Positions 37,002 through 38,278 of a stretch of 38,278 nucleotides of DNA are shown piece after piece; positions within the stretch are counted from its first letter, which is position 1, and each line of letters opens with the position of its first letter. The DNA comes from a virus, in IMG/VR virus record IMGVR_UViG_3300046722_000089, positions 1 to 38,278 of that record. The stretch is one strand, 5' to 3'. Below the pieces are notes generated by a model. That model was not told the DNA's origin. It made no database searches and worked only from the letters and a program-made list of their open reading frames with translations. A program made the translations under genes and the position numbers.

Positions 37002-37252
37002 AATCCTGTAGACTTTTTTAAATCTTCTTTAAAATGCTCAATTACTTTTTTACAGGTATAAGAAACATAACAACCTTTTGAGTATTTTTCTCGATACTCT
37101 GTAACGATATCCTTAACTGTCCAATCATACCCATTTTCTTTTATAAATTCTTCGATACGATTATCTAAATCTTCAATAAACGCATCCATTTGATGCAGAC
37201 CATTTGTAATTAAGTCGTCCATCTGATTTTGCATATAACTTCCTGTATCCAT
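36998..37252 (-). CDS. Hypothetical 84-residue acidic helical protein
   Basis: Acidic, Met-rich start followed by a long helix (DAFIEDLDNRIEEFIKENG) and a C-terminal pair of Cys near residues 61 and 67. No family recognised. Confidence 0.55.
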   Translation of the reverse strand: MDTGSYMQNQMDDLITNGLHQMDAFIEDLDNRIEEFIKENGYDWTVKDIVTEYREKYSKGCYVSYTCKKVIEHFKEDLKKSTGL

Positions 37253-37258
37253 AAGTAT

Positions 37259-37483
37259 TTAATTAAGTTGATTTATATTATTCTCGACCGCTTTAATAAT
37301 CGCATTGACATTCGGCATCTTGACCGAGTTGCTTTTATTCACGTAGTCGTTGAATTGGTGTTGATAAACTTCATTAAGTGATGATACTTGGATGAAGTTG
37401 TCTGATTCTCCCGAGTAAGAATGTTCTAATCTATACTGATTAAAATCTCGGTAACTTGGTGTGATAACGGCTATTGTTTTCAT
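37259..37483 (-). CDS. Hypothetical 74-residue protein
   Basis: I start at the ATG at 37481-37483, one base after the previous stop; an upstream frame would overlap that gene by 38 bases. The protein begins MKTIAVITPSYRDFNQYRLEH, an alpha/beta start that recalls glycosyltransferase-like or NTP-loop proteins but is far too short for either. No reliable family. Confidence 0.55.
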   Translation of the reverse strand: MKTIAVITPSYRDFNQYRLEHSYSGESDNFIQVSSLNEVYQHQFNDYVNKSNSVKMPNVNAIIKAVENNINQLN

Positions 37484-37484
37484 A

Positions 37485-37694
37485 CTACAATATTTTATCA
37501 AGTTTGTAATGATTCTTAACATGACTTACATTTTCAGGATTTTTAAAATGTTTGCTTGTTTCTTCCAATGCTTCAGTAACTTTTAATTTAGCGAACTCAA
37601 TCATTGTTTCAACTTCTGACAAACCTCTAAACTGCGCTCTATTTAAAAATTCCTGAGCTGTAATTGATTCCGTTTTTTCTTTTTTAGTTTTCAT
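37485..37694 (-). CDS. Hypothetical 69-residue helical protein
   Basis: Highly charged, helical (TAQEFLNRAQFRGLSEVETMIEFAKLK) with a basic C-terminus. It overlaps the ribbon-helix-helix regulator gene by 11 bases. No family recognised. Confidence 0.55.
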   Translation of the reverse strand: MKTKKEKTESITAQEFLNRAQFRGLSEVETMIEFAKLKVTEALEETSKHFKNPENVSHVKNHYKLDKIL

Positions 37695-37956
37695 AACTGG
37701 TTGCTTTTTTAATTGATGGTCTTACTTTTCTAAGAATGAAGTCTATTTCTTTTTCGCTGTGACCTGATAAAGTTAAACTTCTTGTTACGTAATCTTCAAT
37801 GTGAATTAATGCTTCTAACATTGACGGCTCGTCTTCTTTTGCTTTATCGGTTAATATTTTCTGAACCAACTCCTTGAAAGTGGTTTTTTCTTTGACTGCC
37901 TTGATAGTCAGAATCTCGATGACTTTTTCATCTAAGTGAATTTGCTTTGCTTTCAT
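37684..37956 (-). CDS. Ribbon-helix-helix (CopG/Arc-like) regulator
   Basis: The 90-residue protein has an N-terminal ribbon-helix-helix pattern (KQIHLDEKVIEILTIKAVKEKTTFKELVQKILT in strand, helix, helix; about 3-36), then a second helical part. It is the first gene of the early operon, 22 bases after the -7 box, so autoregulation or control of early transcription is likely. A CopG antitoxin-like role is possible but no toxin is adjacent. Confidence 0.65.
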   Translation of the reverse strand: MKAKQIHLDEKVIEILTIKAVKEKTTFKELVQKILTDKAKEDEPSMLEALIHIEDYVTRSLTLSGHSEKEIDFILRKVRPSIKKATSYEN

Positions 37957-37977
37957 ATCTTATATGTTTTATGTATT

Positions 37978-38008
37978 GCAAATATACAAGATATATTTAA
38001 TTACACAA
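37978..38008 (-). promoter_or_regulatory. Main early promoter TTG-N19-TATATTTGC
   Basis: TTG (38006-38008), 19 bases, TATATTTGC (37978-37986) on the minus strand is the best consensus promoter in the window. It drives the ribbon-helix-helix gene and the genes behind it, and lies just beyond the terminator at 38038-38067 that closes the late operon. Confidence 0.85.
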
Positions 38009-38037
38009 TAGCAAAAGTGTTAAATTTTATAAAAAAG

Positions 38038-38067
38038 CAAAACCGCTCCAATTAAGAAGCGGTTTTG
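38038..38067 (-). terminator. Late operon terminator at the genome junction
   Basis: A perfect 10-bp stem (38038-38047 with 38058-38067, loop of 10) is followed on the minus strand by CTTTTTT. On the circular map it lies after the spanin gene, so it ends late transcription just before the early promoter. The opposite strand also has a T-run, so it may work in both directions. Confidence 0.85.
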
Positions 38068-38151
38068 ATAATAATCCCCAAAAACGTAGGAAACCACCCC
38101 TACACTAAAATAAATCGTAATTATGAAAGAAAAACACCAAGTAAACAGAAA

Positions 38152-38278
38152 TGCACTAAGTATTAATTTGTTGTAAAGATAATAATTATTTCGTTACGGC
38201 AACGCCTAAAATTTCGGAACTAACGGCAACTTTTTGTAAAATCTGTAAATAACGTAACCTATAAATATTATTAAAGTT
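38152..38278. repeat. Right copy of 127-bp terminal redundancy
   Basis: Identical to bases 1-127. It shows that the two ends join, so the operon order is continuous across the junction: lysis genes, terminator, early promoter. Confidence 0.95.

Noticed and set aside
38123-38176. Plus-strand 17-codon frame ATG AAA GAA AAA... across the junction
   Set aside because: Very short, no plus-strand promoter or partner gene, and the only plus-strand candidate in a genome transcribed wholly from the other strand.
1-38278. CRISPR arrays, rRNA, tRNA, insertion sequences, integrase and CI-type repressor
   Set aside because: I read for regularly spaced repeats, transposase motifs (DDE or tyrosine recombinase), conserved rRNA segments and cloverleaf folds and saw none. 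A cI-like HTH with a peptidase domain is also absent.

Overview
The window is a complete, circularly permuted or circular tailed-phage genome of the siphovirus type. Its host is almost certainly a flavobacterium or close relative in the phylum Bacteroidota. The first 127 bases recur exactly as the last 127, so the unique length is 38,151 bp. The evidence for the host is very AT-rich DNA, virtually no Shine-Dalgarno sequences, promoters of the Bacteroidota form TTG-N19-21-TAnnTTTG, and protein families typical of flavobacterial phages. Every gene I accept lies on the minus strand, so transcription runs from high to low coordinates.

Early and replication region (37,956 down to about 20,100): about 50 small, tightly packed genes begin at a strong promoter near 37,978-38,008. 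It holds a ribbon-helix-helix regulator, a recombination cassette (YqaJ/lambda-type exonuclease plus a conserved phage protein flanked by two near-identical Cys-rich microproteins), a helix-turn-helix protein, a DNA adenine methyltransferase with DUF4942, a PD-(D/E)XK nuclease-like protein, an SF2 helicase, a primase/VirE-type helicase, a VRR-NUC nuclease, zinc-ribbon proteins and many unrecognised small proteins. Internal promoters lie at 33,571, 31,950, 29,035 and 23,302. The helicase transcript begins with a leader that can fold into a hairpin whose loop pairs with the RNA 5' end. A 210-bp repeat-rich gap (24,991-25,200) is a candidate origin or control site.

Late region (20,044 down to 55): small and large terminase, portal, prohead protease, HK97-type capsid protein, head-tail connectors, major tail protein, two genes in the tail-assembly-chaperone position linked by a candidate -1 frameshift site, tape measure, tail-tip and fibre proteins (including a beta-helix protein with a Sec signal peptide), then a lysis cassette of three small membrane proteins, a glucosaminidase endolysin and a probable unimolecular spanin. 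Hairpin terminators at 20,080, 12,368 and 6,126 are each followed by a -7 promoter box. The late operon ends, across the circle junction, at a terminator at 38,038-38,067, next to the early promoter.

I see no integrase, CI-like repressor, tRNA, rRNA, insertion sequence or CRISPR array, so a lytic lifestyle is the simplest reading. Eighteen of the listed genes encode fewer than 60 residues and were read directly from the sequence.
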